This document shows, in pieces, positions 8,989 through 18,155 of a DNA stretch of 48,339 nt. The position numbers were made by a program, and so were the translations under genes. This DNA is from Sulfurovum sp. (lineage in GTDB: Bacteria; Campylobacterota; Campylobacteria; Campylobacterales; Sulfurovaceae): positions 1 through 48,339 of the forward strand of contig JALWHT010000118.1 in the NCBI GenBank assembly GCA_026983515.1. Reading direction: 5' to 3'. The notes beneath the pieces are model-generated. The model was not told where the DNA came from, made no database searches, and saw only the letters and a program-made list of their open reading frames with translations. Positions within the stretch are counted from its first letter, which is position 1; the number at the start of each line of letters is the position of its first letter.

Positions 8989-9345
8989 CTAATGCTCATC
9001 TAACAGTTCAATCACCTTCTCAATCGGTCTGCCGATTGCTGCTTTGCCGTCTTTAATGACAATGGGCCGTTCAATAAGTTTTGGATGCTCCGCCATCGCT
9101 TCAATGAGTTTCTCTTCATCATCCACATCTTTGAGCCCAAGCTCTTTGTAGATCGTCTCTTTGGTACGCATGAGTTCACGTGCGGAGATGCCCAGCATCT
9201 TGAGCACTTCCTTGATCTCCTCTTTTGTCGGCGGGGTATCAAGGTATTTGACTACTTCGGCGTCAATACCTTTCTCTTCGAGTAATTTGGCCGCATTCCG
9301 TGATTTGCTGCATCGGGGGTTATGCCAGATTGTTACTTTGCTCAT
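8989..9345 (-). CDS. arsC: Glutaredoxin-dependent arsenate reductase family (ArsC)
   Basis: A 118-residue ArsC/Spx-family protein. In ArsC a single N-terminal Cys attacks arsenate and arsenite is released with glutathione/glutaredoxin. The motif HNPRCSKSRN places Cys12 correctly, and the late arginines are present in ERPIVIKDGKAAIGRP. The spacing fits ArsC better than Spx, which has CXXC. No arsR, acr3 or arsB is adjacent, so a general thiol role (YfgD-like) is possible. Its ATG overlaps the stop of the upstream coiled-coil gene by 4 bp, so it is the third gene of the lolA operon. Confidence 0.87.
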   Translation of the reverse strand: MSKVTIWHNPRCSKSRNAAKLLEEKGIDAEVVKYLDTPPTKEEIKEVLKMLGISARELMRTKETIYKELGLKDVDDEEKLIEAMAEHPKLIERPIVIKDGKAAIGRPIEKVIELLDEH

Positions 9346-9902
9346 TCATTCTCTCCTTTATTTTCTGGTTGTTGTTTTTTTCGCTGCTGCATCTGTAAAA
9401 CGAAACGCTCTTCAGTTTCCAGTTTCATGAGAAGTCTTGCATTATTGACTCTCAGTTTACTGTTCTCCTCATTAAGGTTTTCCATTCTCTCATTCAACGC
9501 TCGATGGGCATTTTTAAGTGCTTCATACCGTTCCTTAAGCTGGTCAAGCTGTGTTTGTGTCTGTCCCTGAAGCGTCTGAAGCGAGGCTAACTCTTTTTGT
9601 GTTTTTTCCAGTATCTCCGTTGTCTGAGCCAACCGTTTTTTTGTATCGTCAAACTGATGCAGTTCCTGCTCATTCTGAGCATTTTTAATATGCAGCGCCT
9701 TCAGTTCCTCTTCCAGTACCGCAATACGTTTCTCTTTGGCCTCATTGTCGATTTTAACATCAACATAGCGGTCTTTGTAGGTTTTGACACGCATACTCGC
9801 TACCACTACCACAAGCACCATAAAGAGTAGAATAACCACGCCGATGGCAGCACTTATCATCAGTACCGGATCACTCTGTACTCTGCTGATCAATTCACTC
9901 AT
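9342..9902 (-). CDS. Membrane-anchored coiled-coil protein
   Basis: A 186-residue protein: short N-terminus, one strong membrane helix (about 14-38, VLMISAAIGVVILLFMVLVV), then a long predicted coiled coil (about 50-170) rich in Glu, Lys, Leu and Gln, and a charged tail. The layout resembles the N-terminal half of RmuC or other membrane-tethered coiled coils, but the RmuC nuclease-like domain is absent, so I do not name it. It is cotranscribed between lolA (1-bp gap) and arsC (4-bp overlap); its ribosome site lies inside the end of lolA. Function unknown; the lolA link suggests the cell envelope. Confidence 0.8.
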   Translation of the reverse strand: MSELISRVQSDPVLMISAAIGVVILLFMVLVVVVASMRVKTYKDRYVDVKIDNEAKEKRIAVLEEELKALHIKNAQNEQELHQFDDTKKRLAQTTEILEKTQKELASLQTLQGQTQTQLDQLKERYEALKNAHRALNERMENLNEENSKLRVNNARLLMKLETEERFVLQMQQRKKQQPENKGENE

Positions 9903-9903
9903 T

Positions 9904-10428
9904 TTACCCCCTTATAAAGTCATACGCTGTCGGATAATTACACTTCATACGTGCTGCAGGCAGTTTCCCTTTGCCGTAACGCATTTTTTGAAAAAGAATC
10001 TGTACTTTATTGTCCAGATCATCATAATAGGCAACACTTTGGAGTCTTCCGTTGTCATCGGTTTTAATAGTATAGCGCTTTCCCTCATATTCCGTGATAT
10101 AAATATTTTTTTTGTAAGGTTTCGCCTTGTTTAAAATTTCGGCAAGGTCAAATATCTTTCCAATACGATAGGCAGATACCTGTTCAAGGTCATGATCGAC
10201 GACCAGCACTTCCTTTCCGTCGGTACACACCTCTTTTTTTGTCGGAGAACGATAAGACCACTTCAGCAGATTTTCCTTGCTGAAAGCAACATTCCCTTTA
10301 TAGGTGATGACCCTGTTCTTCGGATTGGTCACTGTCTGCACAAAATCGGCAGTAAAGTGTTCCGGAAGTGTGATTTCCGATGCAAAAAGCGTTCCAAAAC
10401 AAAGCAGTAGCATCCATAATATTTTCAT
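9904..10428 (-). CDS. lolA: Outer-membrane lipoprotein carrier LolA
   Basis: A 174-residue periplasmic chaperone that takes lipoproteins from the LolCDE-type transporter and delivers them to the outer membrane. A signal peptide (about 1-16, MKILWMLLLCFGTLFA) precedes the half-barrel domain with typical segments FTADFVQTV, LLKWSYRSP and VLVVDHDLEQVSAYRI. It is first gene of the operon lolA - coiled-coil protein - arsC. The divergently transcribed secA and the LolC/E-type permease gene lie next door, so lipoprotein export and trafficking genes are clustered. A weak -10 (TATATT, 10458-10453 on the minus strand) lies upstream. Confidence 0.92.
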   Translation of the reverse strand: MKILWMLLLCFGTLFASEITLPEHFTADFVQTVTNPKNRVITYKGNVAFSKENLLKWSYRSPTKKEVCTDGKEVLVVDHDLEQVSAYRIGKIFDLAEILNKAKPYKKNIYITEYEGKRYTIKTDDNGRLQSVAYYDDLDNKVQILFQKMRYGKGKLPAARMKCNYPTAYDFIRG

Positions 10429-10554
10429 TTTTCACCTTCTTTCATTGATGTAAATATATCCTAAAGCCACTTGGAAAGGATTGAGTTTACAGTACCACAT
10501 TATCGCCAAATCGTGAAGCTGTTGTGGATAACGGACTATTAATCACTTTTTGGA

Positions 10555-10560
10555 TAAAAT
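10555..10560 (+). promoter_or_regulatory. Candidate -10 box of secA
   Basis: TAAAAT in TTGGATAAAATAGCC, 35 bp upstream of ATG 10595. Its presence argues against a start at the upstream TTG (10550). Confidence 0.5.
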
Positions 10561-10594
10561 AGCCTACTCCAATATTACGCAAGGCAAGACAACC

Positions 10595-13234
10595 ATGATA
10601 AAAAGTCTACTCAAGGTTTTTGGTACCCAAAACGACAGAATCGTCAAAAAATATCTCAAAAGAGTTGAACATATCAACGCGCTTGAAAGCACGTACAAAG
10701 CGATGGATGATGACGCACTCAAAGAGGCTTTCAATGCGCTCAAAGAGGCAGTCAACAGCGGTGAGAAAACGCTCGATGACGTACTCTATGACTCCTTTGC
10801 TATTACCAGAGAGGCAAGTAACCGTGTCCTCGGCCTTCGCCACTACGATGTCCAGATGGTCGGGGGAATGGTACTGCATGATGGCAACATTGCCGAAATG
10901 AAGACTGGTGAGGGTAAAACACTCGTGGCTACCCTTGCCGTTGTACTCAATGCAATGACGGGCAAGGGCGTACACGTTGTTACCGTCAACGATTATCTTG
11001 CCAAGCGTGACTCAGAAGAGATGGGACAACTCTACAAATTCCTCGGCTACAGCGTCGGGTGTATTACGGCTGATATTCAGGATGAATTTGAGAGAAAAGC
11101 ACAGTATGATGCCGATATCACCTACGGTACCAACAACGAGTACGGCTTTGACTACCTGCGCGACAACATGAAAGTACGTGCCGAAGAGAAGGTACAGCGT
11201 GAACATAACTATGCCATTGTCGATGAAGTCGACTCCATTCTTATCGATGAGGCAAGAACACCACTGATCATCTCCGGTCCCACACAGCGTGACCACAACC
11301 ACTATGCCAGAGCGAATGAAATTGCCAAAAAAATGGAAAGAGGCAAAGAACTACCTGCCAAACCGGGTGAAGACAAACAGATGACCGGTGATTTTGTAGT
11401 GGATGAAAAGAACCGTACCATTGTTATGACCGAACAGGGGCTTCAGAAAGCACAGGATCTCTTCGAGGTCGACAATCTCTACTCTCTTGAAAACGCCATT
11501 TTGGCACACCATCTTGATCAGGCACTCAAAGCACACCACCTCTTTGAAAAAGATGTTAACTATGTCGTACAGGACGGCGAAGTCATCATTGTCGATGAAT
11601 TTACAGGAAGACTCAGTGAAGGACGACGCTATTCTGAAGGCCTGCACCAGGCACTCGAAGCCAAAGAGGGCGTGGAGATACAGGAAGAGTCACAGACACT
11701 TGCCGAGATCACCTACCAGAACTATTTCCGTCTCTACAACAAACTTGCCGGTATGACAGGTACTGCACAGACCGAAGCGACAGAGTTCGCACAGATATAC
11801 GGACTGGAGGTCATTTCCATTCCTACCAATGTACCTGTACAGCGTATCGATAAAAATGACCTTATCTATAATACCGAACGTGAAAAGCTCGATGCAGTTG
11901 TGAGAAAGGTCAAAGAGTACCATGAAAAAGGCCAGCCGGTACTTATCGGTACGGCTTCCATTGAAAAGTCAGAAATGATCCATGAACGTCTCAAACAAGA
12001 GAAGATCCCGCATAATGTCCTCAATGCAAAAAACCACTTCCAGGAAGCGGAGATCATTAAAAATGCCGGTCAGAAAGGTGCTGTCACCGTTGCAACCAAT
12101 ATGGCAGGGCGCGGGGTCGATATCAAAATTGACGATGAAGTAAGAAAGCTCGGCGGTCTGGCAATCCTTGGTACGGAAAGACATGAATCGCGCCGTATCG
12201 ACAACCAGTTGCGCGGACGTTCCGGACGTCAGGGTGATCCGGGCGAGAGCCAGTTCTTCCTCAGCCTTGACGATGATCTGCTGCGTATTTTCGGTGGCGA
12301 AAAAATACGTAACATCATGAACCGTCTTGGTGTGGAAGAGGGAGAGTATATCGACTCGAAGCTGGTTACCCGTTCTGTCGAAAAGGCACAAAAAAAGGTT
12401 GAAAACCAGCATTATGAAGCGCGTAAGCACATTCTTGAATACGATGATGTTGCCAATCATCAGCGTAAAGCCATCTACACGTTCAGAAACCAGTTGCTCG
12501 ATCCCGAATTCGACATTGATGCCAAGATTAAAGAAAACAGGGAAGAGTATGTACAGCATTTGCTTGATGAGGCCGATATTATTGAAGGCATGCCGAGAGA
12601 AGATTACGACCTTGAACGTCTTGTAGCACTCATTCGTGAAGAATTGCTGATGGATTTGGAACCTGAGACATTCAAAGACAAAGATGCTGACGAAATCAAA
12701 GAGATGATCATTTCACTCATGGAAAATCTTTACGAAGCCAAAATGAGCCAACTTGAACCTGAACAGCGTAAAGAGATTGAACGCATCATTTACCTTCAGG
12801 TGCTTGACCCTCAATGGCGAGACCACCTTTATGAAATGGATGTCCTCAAAACAGGTATCGGTCTGAGAGGATACAATCAAAAAGATCCGCTCACTGAGTA
12901 CAAGCAGGAAAGCTACAAACTCTTTACCGAACTGGTACAGCGCATTAAATATGAAGCGGTCAAAACCCTGCATCTGGTGCAGTTTGATTTCACTTCTCCT
13001 GAAGAGGAAGAGCAGGCCATCGAGCAGATCCGCGAAGAGCTGGAGAGTGAAGTGGCAGATGCAACACTCAACCAGTCTTTTGAAGAAGGTGTGATTACCG
13101 AAGATCTTGACAAACTTGAACCGATCACAGGGACAAAAAAACCAAAACGTAATGAGCCCTGCCCATGCGGTTCAGGTAAAAAATATAAAAACTGCTGTGG
13201 TCAAAGCGGCCCTAAAAAAGGCCTTCTCGCCTGA
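10595..13234 (+). CDS. secA: Preprotein translocase ATPase SecA
   Basis: Motor ATPase that pushes unfolded preproteins through SecYEG. I start it at ATG 10595 ([10 protein letters not shown], 879 residues), because the 15-codon upstream extension from TTG 10550 overlaps the promoter and AAGG lies just before this ATG. Seen in order: Walker A MKTGEGKT (about 102-109), Walker B region [13 protein letters not shown], preprotein-binding domain, second nucleotide-binding domain with GRGVDIKI and the [12 protein letters not shown] motif, helical scaffold, and the C-terminal zinc-binding SEC-C motif [15 protein letters not shown]. Its TGA overlaps the ATG of the LolC/E-like gene by one base (TGATG), suggesting translational coupling. 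Confidence 0.97.
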   Translation: MIKSLLKVFGTQNDRIVKKYLKRVEHINALESTYKAMDDDALKEAFNALKEAVNSGEKTLDDVLYDSFAITREASNRVLGLRHYDVQMVGGMVLHDGNIAEMKTGEGKTLVATLAVVLNAMTGKGVHVVTVNDYLAKRDSEEMGQLYKFLGYSVGCITADIQDEFERKAQYDADITYGTNNEYGFDYLRDNMKVRAEEKVQREHNYAIVDEVDSILIDEARTPLIISGPTQRDHNHYARANEIAKKMERGKELPAKPGEDKQMTGDFVVDEKNRTIVMTEQGLQKAQDLFEVDNLYSLENAILAHHLDQALKAHHLFEKDVNYVVQDGEVIIVDEFTGRLSEGRRYSEGLHQALEAKEGVEIQEESQTLAEITYQNYFRLYNKLAGMTGTAQTEATEFAQIYGLEVISIPTNVPVQRIDKNDLIYNTEREKLDAVVRKVKEYHEKGQPVLIGTASIEKSEMIHERLKQEKIPHNVLNAKNHFQEAEIIKNAGQKGAVTVATNMAGRGVDIKIDDEVRKLGGLAILGTERHESRRIDNQLRGRSGRQGDPGESQFFLSLDDDLLRIFGGEKIRNIMNRLGVEEGEYIDSKLVTRSVEKAQKKVENQHYEARKHILEYDDVANHQRKAIYTFRNQLLDPEFDIDAKIKENREEYVQHLLDEADIIEGMPREDYDLERLVALIREELLMDLEPETFKDKDADEIKEMIISLMENLYEAKMSQLEPEQRKEIERIIYLQVLDPQWRDHLYEMDVLKTGIGLRGYNQKDPLTEYKQESYKLFTELVQRIKYEAVKTLHLVQFDFTSPEEEEQAIEQIREELESEVADATLNQSFEEGVITEDLDKLEPITGTKKPKRNEPCPCGSGKKYKNCCGQSGPKKGLLA

Positions 13235-14460
13235 TGCGACCCTCGCTTAACGTTCCCAACAAAACCTTTGTACGGCGGATCATCCGCCACTACCTCAAGT
13301 ACGACAAAGAAAACCCCTTTATTTTCATCTCTGCCATGCTTGCCTTTCTGGGTATTGCGGCAGGGGTTATGGTTCTGATGATCGCGATGGGGATCATGAA
13401 CGGCACACAAAAAGAGTTCAAAAAGAAACTTTTTGTGATGAACTACCCACTTACTGTATTGCCCGTGCAGGAAGATGCTGTCGACAGCACACTCATAGAA
13501 AAACTCTCCACTGCCTTTCCCCACTTGAAGTTCAGTCCCTATTACACCACACAGGTCATTACCAAAAACGAAGGAGCCGTACAGGGTTCACTGCTCTACG
13601 GGGTCGATTTTGCAAAAGAGAGGGTCATCAACCCTATTTTCAAAAAAGCGCGTGCAAAGGGCAGTGCCAAAACACCTTTTCGCGTGATCATTGGAGATTC
13701 GCTCTCTTATGAAATGGATGCCCCCATCGGCAACAAAGTCACCCTCTACTTCTCGGAACAGCAGGCAATCGGATTTGCAACCATGCCGCTTCAAAAACGT
13801 TTTGTCGTAGACGGCATTTTTGACTCTGGACTGAAAGCCTATGACAAAGCCATCATGTATACGACACTCGAGGCCTTTGAAAGGCTCCTCAAACGTAAAC
13901 CCGGTATCTATGACGGACTGCATATCTATACGCAAAACCCACTTGAAGAGATCAAAGAGATCCGAAAAGTACTTCCCGACACTGTTGTCATCGAAGGATG
14001 GTGGCAGCAAAACGGCAACTTCTTTTCTGCAATGGAAATGGAGAAAAAAGCACTCTTTCTGGTACTTCTGCTGATCATCCTTGTGGCTTCGCTTAACATC
14101 ATCTCCTCACTTCTGATGACAGTGATGAGCCGCCGCAGTGAAATAGCACTCATGCGTACGCTTGGAGCGACACAAAAAGAAATCAGAATGATCTTTTTCA
14201 AGCTGGGACTTGCTATTGGCATGACCGGTATTGCAGCCGGTACGCTGCTGGGGCTGCTGGGCATCTGGATATTGAAGACATTTGACATCATCTCCATGCC
14301 TGCTGATGTTTACGGAACCAGCCACCTGCCGGTCGATCTTACGTTCAGTGATTTTGGCATGATCATTGCCGGCACGGTAATCATCATTATACTCTCTTCG
14401 CTCTATCCTGCTAGAAAAGCTGCACAGACTGACCCACTGACGGTGCTTCGGAACGAGTAG
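13234..14460 (+). CDS. LolC/LolE-type lipoprotein-releasing ABC permease
   Basis: A 408-residue inner-membrane permease of the MacB/FtsX superfamily, subfamily LolC/E(F), which extracts lipoproteins from the inner membrane and hands them to LolA. One membrane helix near the N-terminus (about 29-55), a large periplasmic domain (about 56-265) and three C-terminal helices (about 270-295, 320-345, 370-397) give the expected topology. The motif SRRSEIALMRTLGATQKEI sits in the cytoplasmic loop that contacts the ATPase. The ATPase LolD is not in the window. Only one permease is present, so it may act as a homodimer (LolF-like) or with a partner elsewhere. Its last 50 bp overlap the convergent AsmA-like gene. 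Confidence 0.87.
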   Translation: MRPSLNVPNKTFVRRIIRHYLKYDKENPFIFISAMLAFLGIAAGVMVLMIAMGIMNGTQKEFKKKLFVMNYPLTVLPVQEDAVDSTLIEKLSTAFPHLKFSPYYTTQVITKNEGAVQGSLLYGVDFAKERVINPIFKKARAKGSAKTPFRVIIGDSLSYEMDAPIGNKVTLYFSEQQAIGFATMPLQKRFVVDGIFDSGLKAYDKAIMYTTLEAFERLLKRKPGIYDGLHIYTQNPLEEIKEIRKVLPDTVVIEGWWQQNGNFFSAMEMEKKALFLVLLLIILVASLNIISSLLMTVMSRRSEIALMRTLGATQKEIRMIFFKLGLAIGMTGIAAGTLLGLLGIWILKTFDIISMPADVYGTSHLPVDLTFSDFGMIIAGTVIIIILSSLYPARKAAQTDPLTVLRNE

Positions 14461-17260
14461 GCTGAGGAACCTTTTTTTCTTTTTGTGTTACAGATGATGC
14501 CTCACCCTTGGCTTTGGGTCTCATCGACGGAATGGGATGGCTCTTTTTGCCATCCTTTTTGGGACTTGACATCGATGGGGCAGGAACAGCTTTCGATTGT
14601 TTATTCGGCATAGTTCTGTCAGGGATCTGTGGAGCCACCTGCTTTGGAGCGTGTTCCTGCATATAGCCGGGGGCTTCAATAGTACGCTTGAGTATCTGCA
14701 GCGGCAGTGTTAAAATATCTTTTGCCACTGAAGTGTTGACCTTTGGGTTTTCCAATATTCCAGTCACCTCAAGCCCTACGGTCATACTGTTGTCATCTCC
14801 CATCAAAATGTAGCCAAGCAACGGAATTTTACCCACCATTTTACCAAATTCACGAACTGTCTGGATGGCCAGTTTTACATCGATTTTCCCGCTTTTTAGA
14901 TTCACAACGCCTTTTCCTGTCACCGTAGCAGAGTTGCCCTTCAAATAAACCGAATCAAATACCAGTTTTTCCGGTGTCAAATGATATTCCACTACCCCTT
15001 CCGAAATTTTAAAACCTTTGTTCGAGAAACCCGGTTTACTCAATGTGGCAAGTGCAGGCAGTGTATTGATGAATGCCAGCGTATTGCTGTACGCCTTAAA
15101 ATCACTGAGTACACCCCCTTCAATAATGATACGCCCCTTCATAATCTTAGCCGGATCTCCGGCAAGTTTCAGAGAATAGTGCCCCTGTTTCAGCCCGTCA
15201 AAGCCTATGAGCGGATGCAGTACACGATCTGTGACGCGCAGAAGTTCCACCGTGAGTATCTTTCCCTTTTTTGTCAGTTTGATAATATTACCCTGACTGC
15301 TTCCTATTGCCTTAATATTGCCGTTGGATTTTATTTCAATATCATAACTGTCCGTTACCAGTTTTCGCTTTCCATAACGCAGCTGACTCTTCTTGCCAAT
15401 GATGACAAACGTTTTCTTCAGCCCCATGGTACTGCTTCTACTTTTGTGCATTAATTTTTTCTGTTCTTTCATAAAACGTTTTAAGTCTATGTTGATATTG
15501 GTAAGCATAATACGCCCTTTGGCGGTATTGATATGTACCCGTTTGTCGAAGGCATACAGATTGACCTGCTTTGTAGCGGTATTGAATGTTCCTTTAAGCG
15601 GAATAGCCGTATAGCATACATCTTTGCTGTCATAGAAGAAACAAACATCTTTTTGCACCCTTCCGTTGAAATGCCACATAGTACCGTTTTCATTTCCTGT
15701 AACGTGCAGTTCTCCTCCCGTAATACCAAGCATATTGTTCTTAAAATAAGGAAGGATTTTAGAAAGGTCAGCAAGGACAATATGTATGCCTTTTCCTTTC
15801 TTTGTCAACGTCACTTTCAGTGTCGGCAGTGTAAAACGCAATTGTGCTCCGTAAGAAAGGATCATCGGTATTTTTCGGTTGACAATTTCAACATCAGGTG
15901 ATTTTTCCTTGCCCAAAATAAAACGTTTAATATGTAGAACAAGGTCTGCTTTGTGATGAAGCGTGTCAATAGTTCCTTCTATGGTTCCCTTGTACCATAG
16001 TGCATTTACCTGAACATCTTTAAGCGAGGCTTTGCCTGACTTACTGTTGAAAAGCACCCATCCGCCATTGACCGGCAATTTCAAACTGCCAATATGCAAT
16101 ACCCCTTTGTCAAGTTTCACTTCAACAGAAACGAGCAGTTTTCTTTTCTGTTTGCCAAGTGGAATTGTAATACCGATATCGATGCTATTGTGTTTTCCTG
16201 TATGTGACACAGGCAGTGTAATGTTATAGGCCTTCAGTATTTTTGCAACCAGCCCGTCAATGGCACTTCGAATCTTCAGATCAAGAATCAATACAGGCTT
16301 CTGTGATCCCACAATATGCTTGATAACCAAATGGGTACCTGAAAGATCCCTGCCTTTGCATTGCGGTTTTTCCAAGTCAAAATAGAGATTTCCTTTTTTG
16401 TAACGAAGCGTCAATGCTTTGGCATGAACAGGATCCAGATCTTTTTTGTAATATATAGATACATCCTCAAAACGCCCCTTCGCCTTTAACCTGTCAATAT
16501 CCGGTTTAAGCTGATGATCGACGATATCAATCCGTCCTTTGATATACTCAACCCTGTAACGCTTCGCACGTACTTTTCTCACCGTCCAGTCTTCAATAGT
16601 TTTAGGCAATGAAAAACGGGTAATCAGCGGTTCAAGATTTGTAAATGTTTCGGTATTTACCGCATAGACAATACTGTTGTCATGCTGCACCGCACGGAAA
16701 TGTCCCTTAATACCGTAGGCCTCGAACCTTCCGCCTGTCTCCAATGTATTTTTCGTCAAATCATACGTCAATTTTCCGGCAATGGAAATCTTCTCCTTTT
16801 TTATGTAGAGCAATGGTACATCAGCAATGAGTTTATTGCCTTTGCGAACAATGTTTCCGGCAATTTCATACTCGTCACTGGTGATGTAAAGCACATCATC
16901 GGCAAATAGTACCGTCAGATGGTTATTCTTAAAGTTAATATGCTCAAGATAGATTGTTTCAAAATAGGAAAGCAGGTTTTTAATGCGGTCGAATGTCGCA
17001 TCTACTCTTTCAAAAGAGGGTTTTTCCTTGGATGCAGGAATGGTAACAGACTTTGCCTTGAGTATAAGCTTTTTATCGAGTTTGATGTATAATCCAACCA
17101 CTTTGTAGGATCCAACATCGATCCTGTCGACCTGTATGCCATGCAACAGCCAGAAAAACAATGCCGCTAAAAGGACAACCAGCACGATGAGAAAATCACG
17201 AATAACGATATGGAGAAGATGGATCATATGGGCAGAGAACATTGCCGTGGTCTTGATCAT
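14411..17260 (-). CDS. Large AsmA-like (YhdP/DUF3971-type) envelope protein
   Basis: A 949-residue protein with one N-terminal membrane helix (about 20-43, IVIRDFLIVLVVLLAALFFWLL) and a very long periplasmic beta-rich region. AsmA-like proteins bridge inner and outer membrane and are implicated in phospholipid transport. Residues about 745-880, with GDPAKIMKGRIIIEGG, GVVNLKSGKIDVKL and GYILMGDDNSMTVGLEVTG, are the typical AsmA C-terminal module. The last 70 residues are a low-complexity Pro/Lys/Ser tail. Both ends overlap other genes: 50 bp with the LolC/E-like gene and, at the 5' end, the start of mltG on the other strand. Alternative starts at 17242 and 17227 shorten but do not remove the overlap. 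Confidence 0.82.
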   Translation of the reverse strand: MIKTTAMFSAHMIHLLHIVIRDFLIVLVVLLAALFFWLLHGIQVDRIDVGSYKVVGLYIKLDKKLILKAKSVTIPASKEKPSFERVDATFDRIKNLLSYFETIYLEHINFKNNHLTVLFADDVLYITSDEYEIAGNIVRKGNKLIADVPLLYIKKEKISIAGKLTYDLTKNTLETGGRFEAYGIKGHFRAVQHDNSIVYAVNTETFTNLEPLITRFSLPKTIEDWTVRKVRAKRYRVEYIKGRIDIVDHQLKPDIDRLKAKGRFEDVSIYYKKDLDPVHAKALTLRYKKGNLYFDLEKPQCKGRDLSGTHLVIKHIVGSQKPVLILDLKIRSAIDGLVAKILKAYNITLPVSHTGKHNSIDIGITIPLGKQKRKLLVSVEVKLDKGVLHIGSLKLPVNGGWVLFNSKSGKASLKDVQVNALWYKGTIEGTIDTLHHKADLVLHIKRFILGKEKSPDVEIVNRKIPMILSYGAQLRFTLPTLKVTLTKKGKGIHIVLADLSKILPYFKNNMLGITGGELHVTGNENGTMWHFNGRVQKDVCFFYDSKDVCYTAIPLKGTFNTATKQVNLYAFDKRVHINTAKGRIMLTNINIDLKRFMKEQKKLMHKSRSSTMGLKKTFVIIGKKSQLRYGKRKLVTDSYDIEIKSNGNIKAIGSSQGNIIKLTKKGKILTVELLRVTDRVLHPLIGFDGLKQGHYSLKLAGDPAKIMKGRIIIEGGVLSDFKAYSNTLAFINTLPALATLSKPGFSNKGFKISEGVVEYHLTPEKLVFDSVYLKGNSATVTGKGVVNLKSGKIDVKLAIQTVREFGKMVGKIPLLGYILMGDDNSMTVGLEVTGILENPKVNTSVAKDILTLPLQILKRTIEAPGYMQEHAPKQVAPQIPDRTMPNKQSKAVPAPSMSSPKKDGKKSHPIPSMRPKAKGEASSVTQKEKKVPQPTRSEAPSVGQSVQLF

Positions 17261-18149
17261 ATCACTGGCCTTTTACATTAGCATACCCATACGGTCCACG
17301 CAGACCCTTTATGTCCCGACAGGTTCAATAAAAAGTATTATAACACAGCTGAGCCAAAAAGGGTACGACCTCTCGATCATCGACCGCTATCTGCTGCGTC
17401 TGATGGGGCAGCCCCAACATGGCTGGATCTTTATTGGGAAACACCAACTTAACCGCATCGACTTTCTGCACAAACTCACCTCTTCCAAGGCGATGATACA
17501 TAAAATCACACTCATCCCGGGAGAGACACTCGAACTTTTCTTTGAGTCACTCTCAAAGCAGTATGGCTTGAGCAAGGCAAAACTCTGGAAATACTACCAA
17601 GAGTACTCTCCCTACCCTGAAGCCGGTATTTATGCAGATACCTATTACGTACCCGTAGGTATCGGCGAAAAACACCTGATACAGTTTCTTGTACGCCAAT
17701 CGGAACGACGGTATGCTGCACTGGCAAACAAAATATATGGTGTCTATGATAAAAAACAGTGGAAAAAGATATTAACCACCGCCTCAATTATCCAGAAAGA
17801 AGCAGCCAACACCAAAGAGATGCCGCTTGTTGCATCGGTCATTTATAACCGGCTGAAAAGGAAAATGCGTCTGCAGATGGACGGTACGCTCAACTACGGA
17901 AAATATTCTCATGTTAAAGTAACACCTGAACGCATCCGAGAGGACAACTCCACATTCAACACTTACAAATTCAAAGGTATTCCTCCCTCACCTATCGGTG
18001 CCGTTTCACTGGCTGCTATCAAAGCTGCTATCAAACCGGCAAAAACAACACATCTCTATTTTATGAAAAATAAAAGTGGCACGCATGATTTCAGCGACTC
18101 TTTCAAAGCGCACCGAAAAAATATAAAAAAGGCAAAGAAATCAAAATAG
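17187..18149 (+). CDS. mltG: Endolytic murein transglycosylase MltG (YceG)
   Basis: Inner-membrane lytic transglycosylase that cuts nascent glycan strands and sets their length. From ATG 17187 it has 320 residues; an ATG at 17136 is also in frame. A short basic N-terminus is followed by a membrane helix (about 15-35), a LysM-like region (LTLYVPTGSI through IPGETLELF) and the catalytic YceG domain with the active Glu in ASIIQKEA, then VASVIYNRL, LQMDGTLNYG and the end motif GAVSLAAIKAAIKPA. The coding start lies inside the opposite-strand AsmA-like gene, so its promoter must be within that gene. It ends 6 bp from the convergent kinase/phosphatase gene. Confidence 0.92.
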   Translation: MRKSRITIWRRWIIWAENIAVVLIISLAFYISIPIRSTQTLYVPTGSIKSIITQLSQKGYDLSIIDRYLLRLMGQPQHGWIFIGKHQLNRIDFLHKLTSSKAMIHKITLIPGETLELFFESLSKQYGLSKAKLWKYYQEYSPYPEAGIYADTYYVPVGIGEKHLIQFLVRQSERRYAALANKIYGVYDKKQWKKILTTASIIQKEAANTKEMPLVASVIYNRLKRKMRLQMDGTLNYGKYSHVKVTPERIREDNSTFNTYKFKGIPPSPIGAVSLAAIKAAIKPAKTTHLYFMKNKSGTHDFSDSFKAHRKNIKKAKKSK

Positions 18150-18155
18150 TCTTCT

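Noticed and set aside
10550-10594. Upstream TTG start for secA adding 15 residues
   Set aside because: It overlaps the TAAAAT promoter and the added residues do not resemble a SecA N-terminus, whereas [10 protein letters not shown] does.
13588-14010. 140-residue frame antisense to the LolC/E-like gene
   Set aside because: It lacks a start site and domain pattern; shadow of the coding strand.
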